From PGZG01 sp040235405 (lineage in GTDB: Bacteria > Pseudomonadota > Gammaproteobacteria > Pseudomonadales > Alcanivoracaceae): a stretch of DNA of 31,354 bases. The notes beneath the pieces were generated by a model. The model saw only the letters and a program-made list of their open reading frames with translations, was not told the DNA's origin and searched no databases. The DNA is taken from positions 1 to 31,354 of the forward strand of contig JBECKT010000103.1 in assembly GCA_040235405.1 (NCBI GenBank), given 5' to 3'. A program made the position numbers and the translations under genes. This document shows positions 23,723 through 31,354 of the stretch, piece by piece (position 1 is the stretch's first letter; each line of letters starts with the position of its first letter).

Positions 23723-24772
23723 GTGCTGGATTTTTTTGTTGAGTACGGGATGTTTGTTGCCAAGATTGCAACGGTGACCATTGCATTACTGTTTGTGATC
23801 AGCGGCATTGCCACCTTGGCAGCCCGCAATCGGAATCAGAATGAAGATGGTTATCTGCGCGTTCGTCATGTCAATCAGGAGGTGGAAAATCTGCGCGATG
23901 GACTGCGTCACGAGATCCTGACAGAAGCCGAAAGCAAGGCAGAAAGCAAACGCAAGCGCAAAGACGAGAAGCTCAAACGCAAGGCAGAAAAGAAAATGCC
24001 ACCTGCGGAGAACAAGCGTGGGCGTGTGTTTGTGCTGGACTTCGACGGTGACGTGCGTGCCAGTGCGGTCGATAATCTGCGCAAGGAAATTTCTGCAGTG
24101 TTGCAGGTGGCCGAGGCTAAAGATGAGATCGTCGTCCGTCTGGAGAGCCCCGGCGGCATGGTGCACAGCTACGGGTTGGCAGCGTCCCAGCTGCGCCGTA
24201 TCACTTCCCAGGGTGTTCATCTGACTGTTTGTGTTGATCAGGTTGCCGCCAGTGGTGGCTACATGATGGCCTGTATTGCCGAGAAGATTCTTGCTGCGCC
24301 CTTTGCTGTAGTGGGCTCTATCGGTGTCGTCGCCCAGATCCCGAATTTTCATCGCCTGTTAAAGAAAAACGATATTGATATCGAGTTGCTCACCGCCGGC
24401 GAATACAAGCGCACCCTGACCATGTTTGGCCAGAACACGGACAGTGACCGCGCCAAGTTTCAGGAAGAGCTGGAAGACACGCATACCCTGTTCAAGGATT
24501 TTGTTCGCGAGAACCGGCGCGGTCTCGACATCTCCAAAGTGGCCACCGGTGAGCACTGGTATGGTTTGCGTGCCATGGACCTGGGCCTGATTGATGAGTT
24601 GATGACCAGCGATGAGTATCTGCTGCGGCGCAGCAAGGATGCCGAAGTGTTCGAAGTCAGTTGGCAGGTTCGTCGGACACTGGCAGAGCGTCTTGGCCTG
24701 GCCACCGAGGGCGCCATGGTGCGAGTACTGGAAAACTGGTTTCACCGTGGTGGCAATCGGCTGCTGAAATAA
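23723..24772 (+). CDS. sohB: Inner-membrane protease SohB (S49 family)
   Basis: SohB is a membrane-anchored S49 serine peptidase related to signal peptide peptidase SppA; its substrates are poorly known. From the GTG at 23723 the product is 349 residues and begins MLDFFVEYGMFVAKIATVTI, matching the E. coli start. One N-terminal membrane helix (~10-32) is followed by a Lys/Glu-rich linker (~75-95: ESKRKRKDEKLKRKAEKK). The protease domain has Ser177 in VAASGGYMMA and Lys229 in GEYKRTLT, the Ser-Lys dyad at the family spacing of 52. GGMVHSYGLAASQLRR and TGEHWYGLRAMDLGLIDEL are also conserved. A short gap (14 bp) to the next gene suggests an operon. Confidence 0.93.
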   Translation: MLDFFVEYGMFVAKIATVTIALLFVISGIATLAARNRNQNEDGYLRVRHVNQEVENLRDGLRHEILTEAESKAESKRKRKDEKLKRKAEKKMPPAENKRGRVFVLDFDGDVRASAVDNLRKEISAVLQVAEAKDEIVVRLESPGGMVHSYGLAASQLRRITSQGVHLTVCVDQVAASGGYMMACIAEKILAAPFAVVGSIGVVAQIPNFHRLLKKNDIDIELLTAGEYKRTLTMFGQNTDSDRAKFQEELEDTHTLFKDFVRENRRGLDISKVATGEHWYGLRAMDLGLIDELMTSDEYLLRRSKDAEVFEVSWQVRRTLAERLGLATEGAMVRVLENWFHRGGNRLLK

Positions 24773-24786
24773 GGTCTGGAGGCATC

Positions 24787-25785
24787 ATGAGTCAGGGGTT
24801 CCGCGCGCTACGTAGCGAGAAAACCGAGCAGGGCTTTATCTCCACGCTGGTCGACACAGATATCTCCGCGCTGCCCGCCGGTGATGTACTGATTCGGGTG
24901 GAATGGTCTTCACTGAACTACAAGGATGCACTGTCTGCTTGCGGCAAGCCGGGTGTTACCAGGCAATACCCCCACACGCCCGGGATTGACGCTGCAGGAG
25001 TGGTGGTTGAGGCATCCGATGGCCCCTGGAAGGCGGGGGACCGGGTGATCGTCACCGGCTATGACCTTGGCATGAATACCTCTGGTGGCTACGGCCAGTT
25101 TATCCGCGTGCCGGCAGACTGGGTGGTGAAACTTCCCGATAGCATGGACCTTCGCTATGCCATGTTGCTTGGCACTGCGGGGATGACGGCAGCACTTTGT
25201 GTGGAGAGCCTGCTTGATACCGGGCTGTCTCCCGATCAGGGCGAAGTGCTGGTGACCGGCGCCAGTGGTGGTGTTGGCGCTGTGGCTGTGGCGCTACTGG
25301 CGAAACTTGGTTTTACGGTGATCGCGGGAAGCGGCAAGGCTGATGCGATCGACTGGTTGAAAGCGCTGGGTGCTGCTGATGTGATCGGCCGCGAGGCGCT
25401 GTCAGCCGGTACCGAAAAGCCGTTACTTAAGCCGCGCTGGGCTGGCGTTATCGATACTGTCGGCGGCGATATTCTGGTGAATGCCCTGAAAACCCTGAAA
25501 TATGGTGCCAGCGCCGCCTGTTGTGGCATGGCCGGTTCGGCCCAGCTGAATGGCACCGTGTTCCCCTTTATTCTCCGTGGCATCAACCTGCTTGGCGTCG
25601 ACAGCGTCGAGCTGCCGCTGGATATCAAGCAACAGGTCTGGGATGTGCTCGCCGATGAGTGGCGACTGGAGCAGCCGGAACGATTACTTGCTGCCGAGGT
25701 ATCGCTGGCGGAACTGCCGGCCTGGTTCCCGCGCATTCTCGCCGGTGAGGTGCGTGGTCGCGTGCTGGTGCGGGTTGCCGACTGA
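24787..25785 (+). CDS. acuI: Acrylyl-CoA reductase AcuI / YhdH-type quinone oxidoreductase
   Basis: This is a medium-chain dehydrogenase/reductase of 332 residues, aligning with E. coli YhdH and AcuI over the full length. Proteins of this group reduce acryloyl-CoA to propionyl-CoA with NADPH, removing a toxic electrophile from DMSP or 3-hydroxypropionate breakdown. Visible are VEWSSLNYKDALSACGK, TPGIDAAGVVVEAS, the nucleotide-binding GASGGVGAVAVALLAKLG, IDTVGGDILVNALKTL and ILRGINLLGVDSVELP. There are no catalytic zinc ligands, as expected. The ATG at 24787 has GGAGG at 24778-24782; an upstream extension of the open frame overlaps sohB and is not used. The gene ends in the TGATG overlap with the next one. 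Confidence 0.88.
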   Translation: MSQGFRALRSEKTEQGFISTLVDTDISALPAGDVLIRVEWSSLNYKDALSACGKPGVTRQYPHTPGIDAAGVVVEASDGPWKAGDRVIVTGYDLGMNTSGGYGQFIRVPADWVVKLPDSMDLRYAMLLGTAGMTAALCVESLLDTGLSPDQGEVLVTGASGGVGAVAVALLAKLGFTVIAGSGKADAIDWLKALGAADVIGREALSAGTEKPLLKPRWAGVIDTVGGDILVNALKTLKYGASAACCGMAGSAQLNGTVFPFILRGINLLGVDSVELPLDIKQQVWDVLADEWRLEQPERLLAAEVSLAELPAWFPRILAGEVRGRVLVRVAD

Positions 25786-26753
25786 TGGAGCGAGGTCTGG
25801 TCCACGCCCTGTTGCTTGACGGCGCCGGCGGCGCCCGTCGCGTCGGCTGGGCCGAGGTGGACGCCTGGCGACCGGGGCAGGGTGTGCTCTGGCTGCATTT
25901 TGACTACACCGTGGCAGACACCCGGGACTGGCTGAACAATCACAGCGGCTTGCCGGAGATGGCCGTCGATGCCCTGCTGACGCTGGAAACACGGCCGCGT
26001 GTGACCACCCTGGCAGATGCCCACCTGATCAACCTGCGCGGCGTTAACCTGACCCCGGGCGCCCAGCCTGAAGATATGATCGCGATTCGTTTGTGGATGG
26101 ATAACGAGCGCATCATCAGCACCCAGCGACGAGGCCTGAAGGCAGTGGCAGATTTGCTCGACGCGCTGCAACAGGGGCAGGGGCCCTGTTCCGCGCAGGC
26201 GCTGCTGGCGGAACTGCTGGACCGGCTGACCTGGCATTTCGAGGATGTTATTGCCAGCATCGAGGAGCGGGTTTCGTTGCTGGAGGAGGTCACGGCCCGC
26301 TCGGTCACATCGGCTTCCCTGAACAATATTGCCGAGCTGCGCCGTCAGGCCATCAGCCTGCGCCGTTACCTGAGCCCACAGCGTGAGGCCATGGCACGGC
26401 TGGTGGCGGATACCGGCAGCTGGCTGACCGAGCCGGACCGGCTGGTGATTCGCGAGGCGGCGGACCGGTTGCAGCGTCTGCTGGAAGACATCGATCTGGC
26501 CCGTGAACATGCCACTATCGCCCAGGAAGACCTGCAAAGCCGCCTGTCTGACCGGCTTGGCTCGCGCATGTATGTGCTGGCAGTCATCACCTGCCTGTTT
26601 TTGCCGTTGACCTTCATTACCGGCCTGTTCGGCGTCAATCTCGGTGGTATACCCGGGGCCGATCATCCGCAGGCATTCCTGCTGTTTTCCCTGCTGACAC
26701 TGGCCTTTGCGCTGGCCCTGACGTTGCTGCTACGGGTGCGTCGCTGGTTGTGA
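25785..26753 (+). CDS. zntB: CorA/ZntB-family metal ion transporter
   Basis: This CorA-superfamily protein of 322 residues has a large cytoplasmic N-terminal funnel domain (LWLHFDYTVADTRDWL, VDALLTLETRPRVTT), long helices (EDVIASIEERVSLLEEV; RRYLSPQREAMARL), and two C-terminal membrane helices (~264-284 and ~296-317). The signature after the first helix is GVNLGGIPG (Gly283-Val284-Asn285). This variant of GMN is usual in ZntB-like members, which move zinc, rather than in the magnesium channels. The C-terminus is short and basic (RVRRW), lying in the cytoplasm. The ATG overlaps the acuI stop. The ZntB label follows family resemblance; ion and direction are not proven. Confidence 0.85.
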   Translation: MERGLVHALLLDGAGGARRVGWAEVDAWRPGQGVLWLHFDYTVADTRDWLNNHSGLPEMAVDALLTLETRPRVTTLADAHLINLRGVNLTPGAQPEDMIAIRLWMDNERIISTQRRGLKAVADLLDALQQGQGPCSAQALLAELLDRLTWHFEDVIASIEERVSLLEEVTARSVTSASLNNIAELRRQAISLRRYLSPQREAMARLVADTGSWLTEPDRLVIREAADRLQRLLEDIDLAREHATIAQEDLQSRLSDRLGSRMYVLAVITCLFLPLTFITGLFGVNLGGIPGADHPQAFLLFSLLTLAFALALTLLLRVRRWL

Positions 26754-26808
26754 CCCCGACGCCGGCTGATCAGGCCATGTTGGGCGAGAAAAACCGCCGC
26801 GCTTTCGG

Positions 26809-26814
26809 TAGAAT
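26809..26814 (+). promoter_or_regulatory. Candidate -10 element of the ppsA promoter
   Basis: TAGAAT, preceded by a GC-rich stretch, stands in the 144-bp gap before ppsA, 84 bp upstream of the start codon. No good -35 lies 16-18 bp upstream, so this is tentative. Confidence 0.3.
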
Positions 26815-26897
26815 CCCGCCTTCATCGTGATCCGCTCGGACACCCGTTTTCGGCAATCCCGGCCTTTCGGTCCGGCTCAGCAAAAGGGAGCACTACC

Positions 26898-29270
26898 TTG
26901 GCAAACTACGTAGTCTGGTTTGAGAACCTTGGCAAGGGCGATGTTGACACCGTCGGTGGCAAAAATGCCTCCCTCGGCGAGATGATCAGTAACCTGTCCG
27001 CCGCCGGCGTATCCGTGCCGGGAGGCTTTGCCACCACCGCCGAGGCTTTCCGTGACTTTCTCGACAGCAATGGCCTGACAAAAAAGATCAACGACGCCCT
27101 GACCGCGCTGAATGTGGATGACGTAGTGGCGCTGGCGAAAACCGGTGCGGAAATCCGTAACTGGGTTACCGAGGCGCCGTTCCAGCCGGAACTGGAGCAG
27201 GCAATTCGCGCAGGCTATGAAAAAATCGGTGGCGGCAATGCCGAAATCGCCGTGGCGGTTCGTTCCTCGGCCACTGCCGAAGATCTGCCGGACGCATCCT
27301 TTGCCGGTCAGCAGGAAACCTTCCTGAATATTCGCGGCATCGATCATGTGCTGCATGCGGTCAAGGAGGTATTTGCCTCCTTGTTCAACGATCGCGCCAT
27401 CAGCTATCGCGTTCATCAGGGCTTTGAGCACGCGCATGTGGCCTTGTCTGCCGGCATTCAGCGCATGGTTCGCTCCGAAACCGGCGCGGCGGGAGTAATG
27501 TTCACCCTCGACACTGAATCCGGTTTTCGTGACGTGGTATTCCTGACCGCATCCTACGGACTCGGCGAGATGGTAGTGCAGGGCGCAGTCAATCCGGACG
27601 AGTTTTACGTTCACAAGAAAACCCTGCTGAACAAACGCCCCGCCGTGCTGCGCCGCACCCTGGGCAGCAAGCTGCAGAAAATGGTCTATGCTGAAACCGG
27701 CGCGACTGGCAAATCGGTACAGACCGTCGCAGTTGAGGCAGCGGATCGCTTTCGTTTTTGCCTGACAGATGTGCAGATTGAAGAGCTGGCCCGCCAGGCT
27801 ATTGAAATCGAAAAGCACTACGGCGCACCGATGGACATCGAATGGGCGCTGGATGGTGACGACGGCAAGCTCTATATCGTTCAGGCCCGCCCGGAAACCG
27901 TGAAGAGCCGCTCCGATGTTTCGGTAATGGAACGCTACCTGCTGAAGCAGAAGGGCACCGTGCTGGTGGAAGGTCGCGCCATTGGCCAGCGCATCGGCGC
28001 CGGCAATGTGCGTATTGTTTCCAGTATTCGCGAAATGGAAAAGGTTCAGGACGGCGACGTGCTGGTCACCGACATGACCGACCCGGATTGGGAGCCGGTA
28101 ATGAAGCGTGCCGCCGCGATTGTCACCAATCGTGGTGGGCGTACCTGCCACGCTGCGATTATCGCCCGTGAGCTCGGGGTGCCGGCTATCGTCGGTTGTG
28201 GTGATGCCACCGAGGTGCTTCAGGAAGGCCAGCCGGTCACCGTATCCTGCGCCGAGGGCGATACCGGGCGTATTTATGATGGCCGTCTGGATTTCGATAT
28301 CCAGCGCAACTCGATCGAGTCGATGCCCAGGCTGCCGTTCAAGATCATGATGAATGTCGGCAACCCGGACCGGGCGTTTGATTTTGCTTCATTGCCGAAT
28401 CAGGGGGTTGGTCTGGCGCGCCTTGAGTTCATCATCAACCGGATGATCGGTGTGCACCCGAAGGCGTTGCTGAACTATGACGCCCTGCCACGGGATGTTC
28501 AGCAGACCGTTGACAAGCGTATCGGTGGCTACGCTGGCCCGGTGGAGTTCTACGTTGAAAAACTGGTCGAAGGGATCAGTACCCTGGCCGCCGCGTTTTT
28601 CCCGGAGAAAGTCATTGTCCGGCTGTCCGACTTCAAATCGAATGAATATGCCAACCTGATCGGCGGCAAGCTGTACGAGCCGCACGAAGAAAACCCGATG
28701 CTGGGTTTTCGCGGCGCCTCTCGTTATATCAGCGAGAATTTCCGCGACTGTTTCGAACTTGAGTGCCGGGCGCTGAAAAAAGTACGCGAGCAGATGGGCT
28801 TCACCAATGTTGAAGTCATGGTGCCGTTCGTCCGCACCGTTGGTGAAGCGGAGCAGGTGATTGACCTGCTGTCGAAGAACGGTCTGCGTCGTGGCGAAGA
28901 AGGCCTGCGGGTGATCATGATGTGCGAACTGCCGACCAACGCGCTGCTGGCGGATGATTTTATCCAGCACTTCGACGGCTTCTCGATTGGCTCTAACGAC
29001 CTGACCCAGCTGACCCTGGGTCTGGACCGTGATTCCGGCATTGTCAGCCACCTGTTTGACGAGCGTGATCCGGCGGTCAAACGCCTGCTGAGCATGGCCA
29101 TTCAGGCCTGCAACAAGGCCGGTAAGTACATCGGTATCTGCGGTCAGGGCCCGAGCGATCACCCGGATCTGGCCCAGTGGCTGATGGAGCAGGGCATTGA
29201 TTCGGTGTCCCTGAACCCGGACTCGGTGCTGGATACCTGGTTCTACCTGGCCGAACACCACGGCCAGTAA
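26898..29270 (+). CDS. ppsA: Phosphoenolpyruvate synthase
   Basis: PpsA makes PEP from pyruvate and ATP (giving AMP and phosphate), the entry step of gluconeogenesis from three-carbon compounds. The 790-residue product has the N-terminal ATP-binding domain (GGKNASLGEM; SSATAEDLPDASFAGQQETF), the swivelling phosphohistidine domain with His418 in GGRTCHAAIIAREL, and the C-terminal PEP-binding barrel (GLARLEFIINRMIGVHP; catalytic Cys748 in GICGQGPSDHPD). The length and all motifs match E. coli PpsA. The start is TTG at 26898 with AAAAGGGAG at 26881-26889, ~8 bases away. No ppsR regulatory gene lies divergently next to it, unlike the pairing common in many relatives. A clear terminator follows. 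Confidence 0.97.
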   Translation: MANYVVWFENLGKGDVDTVGGKNASLGEMISNLSAAGVSVPGGFATTAEAFRDFLDSNGLTKKINDALTALNVDDVVALAKTGAEIRNWVTEAPFQPELEQAIRAGYEKIGGGNAEIAVAVRSSATAEDLPDASFAGQQETFLNIRGIDHVLHAVKEVFASLFNDRAISYRVHQGFEHAHVALSAGIQRMVRSETGAAGVMFTLDTESGFRDVVFLTASYGLGEMVVQGAVNPDEFYVHKKTLLNKRPAVLRRTLGSKLQKMVYAETGATGKSVQTVAVEAADRFRFCLTDVQIEELARQAIEIEKHYGAPMDIEWALDGDDGKLYIVQARPETVKSRSDVSVMERYLLKQKGTVLVEGRAIGQRIGAGNVRIVSSIREMEKVQDGDVLVTDMTDPDWEPVMKRAAAIVTNRGGRTCHAAIIARELGVPAIVGCGDATEVLQEGQPVTVSCAEGDTGRIYDGRLDFDIQRNSIESMPRLPFKIMMNVGNPDRAFDFASLPNQGVGLARLEFIINRMIGVHPKALLNYDALPRDVQQTVDKRIGGYAGPVEFYVEKLVEGISTLAAAFFPEKVIVRLSDFKSNEYANLIGGKLYEPHEENPMLGFRGASRYISENFRDCFELECRALKKVREQMGFTNVEVMVPFVRTVGEAEQVIDLLSKNGLRRGEEGLRVIMMCELPTNALLADDFIQHFDGFSIGSNDLTQLTLGLDRDSGIVSHLFDERDPAVKRLLSMAIQACNKAGKYIGICGQGPSDHPDLAQWLMEQGIDSVSLNPDSVLDTWFYLAEHHGQ

Positions 29271-29282
29271 AGCTTGCGAGAG

Positions 29283-29305
29283 CGCCCACCTCGGTGGGCG
29301 TTTTT
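29283..29305 (+). terminator. Rho-independent terminator after ppsA
   Basis: CGCCCAC (29283-29289, read from the CG within AGCGCCC) pairs with GTGGGCG (29294-29300) around a CTCG loop, followed by TTTTT. It starts 12 bp after the ppsA stop codon. Confidence 0.88.
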
Positions 29306-29346
29306 CTGTCGGTGTGCTGCTCGTTTTTTACAGGAGTGTCGGCCTG

Positions 29347-29664
29347 ATGGCATTTCACAGACTGGTCCGGTTGGATCAACTCTATGACGGCTTTCGCGCG
29401 ACCTTCCGGATTGGTCGTGAAGACATTCTGCTGCTGCAGCAGGATGGTCGGGTATTTCTGATCGAGAACAGTTGCCCGCACCAGGGCTTCCCGCTGGACC
29501 GTGGCTCATTGAGAGGCGAGCGCATCATCTGTCCGCGGCACGGGTTTGCTTTTCACCTTGAGCGCGGCGATTGTTTTCAGGCGCCTTCCTGTCGGTTGAA
29601 AACGTACTTGCCATCGTATGACGGAAATTATCTCGGCGTCGAAATCCGGAGAAGTTCTGAATAA
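29347..29664 (+). CDS. Small Rieske [2Fe-2S] domain protein
   Basis: This 105-residue single-domain Rieske ferredoxin has cluster ligands Cys43 and His45 (CPH) and Cys62 and His65 (CPRH), 19 residues apart. It has no signal peptide, membrane helix or partner domain, so it is soluble and cytoplasmic. AGGAG at 29332-29336 lies ten bases before the ATG at 29347. Proteins of this type act as electron carriers or sensors for oxygenases or nitrite reductases, but no such partner gene is nearby, so no role can be assigned. It lies between the ppsA terminator and the OmpA-family gene and probably has a separate promoter, which I could not place. Confidence 0.85.
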   Translation: MAFHRLVRLDQLYDGFRATFRIGREDILLLQQDGRVFLIENSCPHQGFPLDRGSLRGERIICPRHGFAFHLERGDCFQAPSCRLKTYLPSYDGNYLGVEIRRSSE

Positions 29665-29730
29665 CCCGTAGCAGCGGCTGATGGCCGGTAAACAATGCCG
29701 CCCTGATCATGCGCTTTCTCCATGAAAACC

Positions 29731-29759
29731 TTGCGATTCCTTACCTGTCATGGTGTTAT
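29731..29759 (+). promoter_or_regulatory. Candidate promoter of the OmpA-family gene
   Basis: TTGCGA (29731-29736) and TGTTAT (29754-29759) are separated by 17 bp, with TGG just before the -10 (extended -10 form). Each hexamer matches at 4 of 6 positions. A start near 29766 would place the hairpins at 29773-29819 inside the leader RNA. Confidence 0.35.
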
Positions 29760-29772
29760 CGGGTTTTGGGGA

Positions 29773-29819
29773 CCATGCCGCCCGGCATGGCGTACGCCAT
29801 CTTCGTGCGCGCAGATGGC
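29773..29819 (+). promoter_or_regulatory. Overlapping hairpins in the leader of the OmpA-family gene
   Basis: Three inverted repeats share bases. These are CCATGCCG/CGGCATGG at 29773-29790, the perfect 14-bp palindrome ATGGCGTACGCCAT at 29787-29800, and GCCATCT/AGATGGC at 29796-29819. The middle one cannot form together with either neighbour. No T-run follows. It ends 24 bases before the ATG, just ahead of the ribosome site AAGGG at 29831-29835. A regulatory role is inference only. Confidence 0.4.
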
Positions 29820-29843
29820 CGAATAAGAATAAGGGTTCAGTCC

Positions 29844-31354
29844 ATGAAGTATTTTCGTCTTCTCTGCGTCAACCTGTGCCTGCTGGTCATGGCAGTACCT
29901 TTGATGGCATCTGCCGACTCGGTTATGGCGGTGCACCGGCAATTGTTTGGTGACCTGAAGCAGCAGATTGCCGAGGCCGAAGCAGCCGATGCCGAGGTGT
30001 TGTCGCCGGAGCGCTTCGCCAAAGCCATGAAATTCTACAAGGACGCTGACAGCACCTTTCATCAGGCCCGTAATCTGGAAAGCGTCAGGGCTGACATTGC
30101 CCGCTCTCGGGAATGGTTGAACAAGGCCATGCAGGTGGTTGAGATATCCGCCATTACCTTCGCTCAGGCTGTGCAAAACCGGGACAATGCGTTGTCCGCG
30201 GATGCGCCAAAGTATGCAGCGACTGCCTGGCAGGCTGCTGAAAAGGCGCTGCGAGATGCTGCCAATGAGATCGAGGACGGCGATCTTCGCGGTGCACGCG
30301 AGGCGGCCCGGCAGGTGGCCGATCTCTACCAGCAGGCGGAGCTGCAGGCAATCAAGACCAACTACCTCAGCGGTGCGCAAGCCCTGTTAAAGCAGGCCGA
30401 AAAGGAAAAGGCGGATCGCTACGCCACGAAAACCTTTATCGATGCCAGGCTGCTGCTTGAGCAGGCCGAGCGCGAGCTTACCGAGAATCGCTACGACACC
30501 GACTATCCCCGGGATCTGGCGCGCCGTGCCCGCAACGAGGCCCAGCACGCGATTACCATTACTCGTCTGGCGATCGGCGTGAAAAAGAAAGACTTTGCCG
30601 TGGAAGACATTATTACCAACTACGAAAAGCCGTTGATTGCGATTGCCGACGAACTGAACATCGTGCCGTCTCTCCACGACGGCTACGAGTCGACCCGTGA
30701 CGCTATCTTGCAACGTGTGGAAATTCTGCAGAAGGAGGCGCAGGAGCTGAGCCAGTTGCGTCTGGTGGTGGACGATCACGAAGCTGAAATTGCCCGTCTG
30801 GCCGCAATGGTGAAGGACTATGAGCTGAAACTCGGCATCTATAATGAGCAGCTCAGCATGTACAACGAACAGCTCGCAGCAGAGGAACGCTATCGGGCGT
30901 TGTTGGCCGAGCTGGAGAATATTTTCACCAAAGCAGAGGCAGAAGTATTCCGGCAGGGCAAAACCCTGATCGTGCGTATGGTTGGCCTGAACTTCGACAG
31001 CGCCAAGGCCGAGCTGAAAACCGAGCACAAGAAGCTGCTGGCAAAAGTGGTGTACGCCGTGCAGCTGGCGAAATCCGGGCTCGCTACCATAGAAGGACAC
31101 ACCGATTCCTATGGCGGCGACGAGGCCAACATGACGCTGTCCGAAGCCCGGGCCAACGCCGTGGTGGATTATCTCAAGGGTGAGCCAAGCCTGACCAATA
31201 CGCAGCTACAGGCCGTCGGCTACGGTGAAACCCGCCCGATTGCAAACAATGAGTCGGAAGCCGGCCGGACCAAGAATCGCCGTATTGATGTGGTGATTCA
31301 GCTGGAAAGAGAGGATGACGACGCGACGCCTGCCGCTACGACTGCAGAGCCCGA
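29844..31354 (+). CDS. OmpA-family envelope protein with long helical N-terminal region (3' end cut)
   Basis: The frame opens at ATG 29844 (AAGGG at 29831-29835) and is still open at the window edge, giving at least 503 residues. It begins with a Sec signal peptide (MKYFRLLCVNLCLLVMAVPL, cleavage after ASA at residue 24). Next come ~260 residues of Ala-, Glu- and Lys-rich helices with repeat-like segments (AWQAAEKALRDAANEIEDGD; ARLLLEQAERELTENRYD), resembling DUF4398-type proteins. A coiled-coil stretch (~285-365, with YNEQLSMYNEQLAAEE) follows. An OmpA C-terminal domain spans ~372-487, containing LNFDSAKAEL, EGHTDSYGG and the peptidoglycan-binding GRTKNRRIDVV. It should sit in the periplasm bound to murein. 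An acidic, Ala/Thr-rich tail has begun at the edge. No partner gene is visible, and the function is unknown. Confidence 0.85.
   Translation, partial: MKYFRLLCVNLCLLVMAVPLMASADSVMAVHRQLFGDLKQQIAEAEAADAEVLSPERFAKAMKFYKDADSTFHQARNLESVRADIARSREWLNKAMQVVEISAITFAQAVQNRDNALSADAPKYAATAWQAAEKALRDAANEIEDGDLRGAREAARQVADLYQQAELQAIKTNYLSGAQALLKQAEKEKADRYATKTFIDARLLLEQAERELTENRYDTDYPRDLARRARNEAQHAITITRLAIGVKKKDFAVEDIITNYEKPLIAIADELNIVPSLHDGYESTRDAILQRVEILQKEAQELSQLRLVVDDHEAEIARLAAMVKDYELKLGIYNEQLSMYNEQLAAEERYRALLAELENIFTKAEAEVFRQGKTLIVRMVGLNFDSAKAELKTEHKKLLAKVVYAVQLAKSGLATIEGHTDSYGGDEANMTLSEARANAVVDYLKGEPSLTNTQLQAVGYGETRPIANNESEAGRTKNRRIDVVIQLEREDDDATPAATTAEP

Noticed and set aside
25236..26666. 476-codon antisense frame over acuI and zntB
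   Set aside because: It crosses two well-supported genes on the other strand and shows low-complexity Ser/Gln/Ala content typical of a shadow.
26877..28151. 424-codon antisense frame over ppsA
   Set aside because: It is wholly explained by the conserved ppsA coding sequence on the opposite strand.
1..31354. CRISPR arrays, insertion sequences, prophage, or defence genes
   Set aside because: I saw no spaced repeats, transposase motifs, terminal repeats, integrase or toxin-antitoxin signatures on either strand.

Overview
The window is a stretch of gammaproteobacterial chromosome with fairly high GC and dense, compact operons. I see no mobile elements, no CRISPR array and no phage genes. From memory, gene order largely matches the Pseudomonas aeruginosa PA1801-PA1823 neighbourhood: clpP-clpX-lon-hupB-ppiD-fabI-yej genes-mltD-gloB-methyltransferase-rnhA-dnaQ, then fimL-nudC. 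The gloB/yafS/rnhA/dnaQ/mltD part is also like E. coli. Everything after the gene that follows nudC differs from what I remember of Pseudomonas. A non-Pseudomonas member of the Pseudomonadales or Oceanospirillales is therefore likely; the genus is not determinable by eye.

Layout. Positions 118-7466 (+) form a protein quality-control block: ClpP protease, ClpX unfoldase, Lon protease, nucleoid protein HU-beta, an atypical tRNA-Asp, and the periplasmic chaperone PpiD. A perfect 21-bp hairpin separates it from the leftward genes. Positions 7521-18230 (-) hold, in transcription order, gloB, the lytic transglycosylase mltD, two paralogous YejA-type solute-binding proteins, yejB, yejE, yejF, and finally fabI with its own promoter. 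From mltD to yejF the genes overlap or nearly touch, except for an 18-nt gap between the two binding proteins. This links a murein-cutting enzyme to a peptide importer.

Positions 18300-20262 (+) hold a YafS-like methyltransferase, rnhA and dnaQ, with overlapping start and stop codons. Positions 20475-26753 (+) hold fimL (twitching and cAMP signalling), nudC, an unnamed two-helix membrane protein, sohB, an AcuI/YhdH-type acrylyl-CoA reductase and a ZntB/CorA-like metal transporter. Positions 26898-29664 (+) hold ppsA and a small Rieske protein on either side of a terminator. From 29844 an OmpA-family envelope protein with a long helical N-terminal part runs off the right edge.

Most of the window is conserved housekeeping sequence, and I did not find a clear new multi-gene system. 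The points most worth a second look are: (1) the tRNA-Asp-like gene with several damaged tertiary-contact positions; (2) a 14-bp tandem duplication across the mltD start, which creates a five-codon overlapping reading frame; (3) the mltD/double binding protein/YejBEF coupling, which suggests muropeptide recycling; and (4) mutually exclusive hairpins in the leader of the OmpA-family gene.
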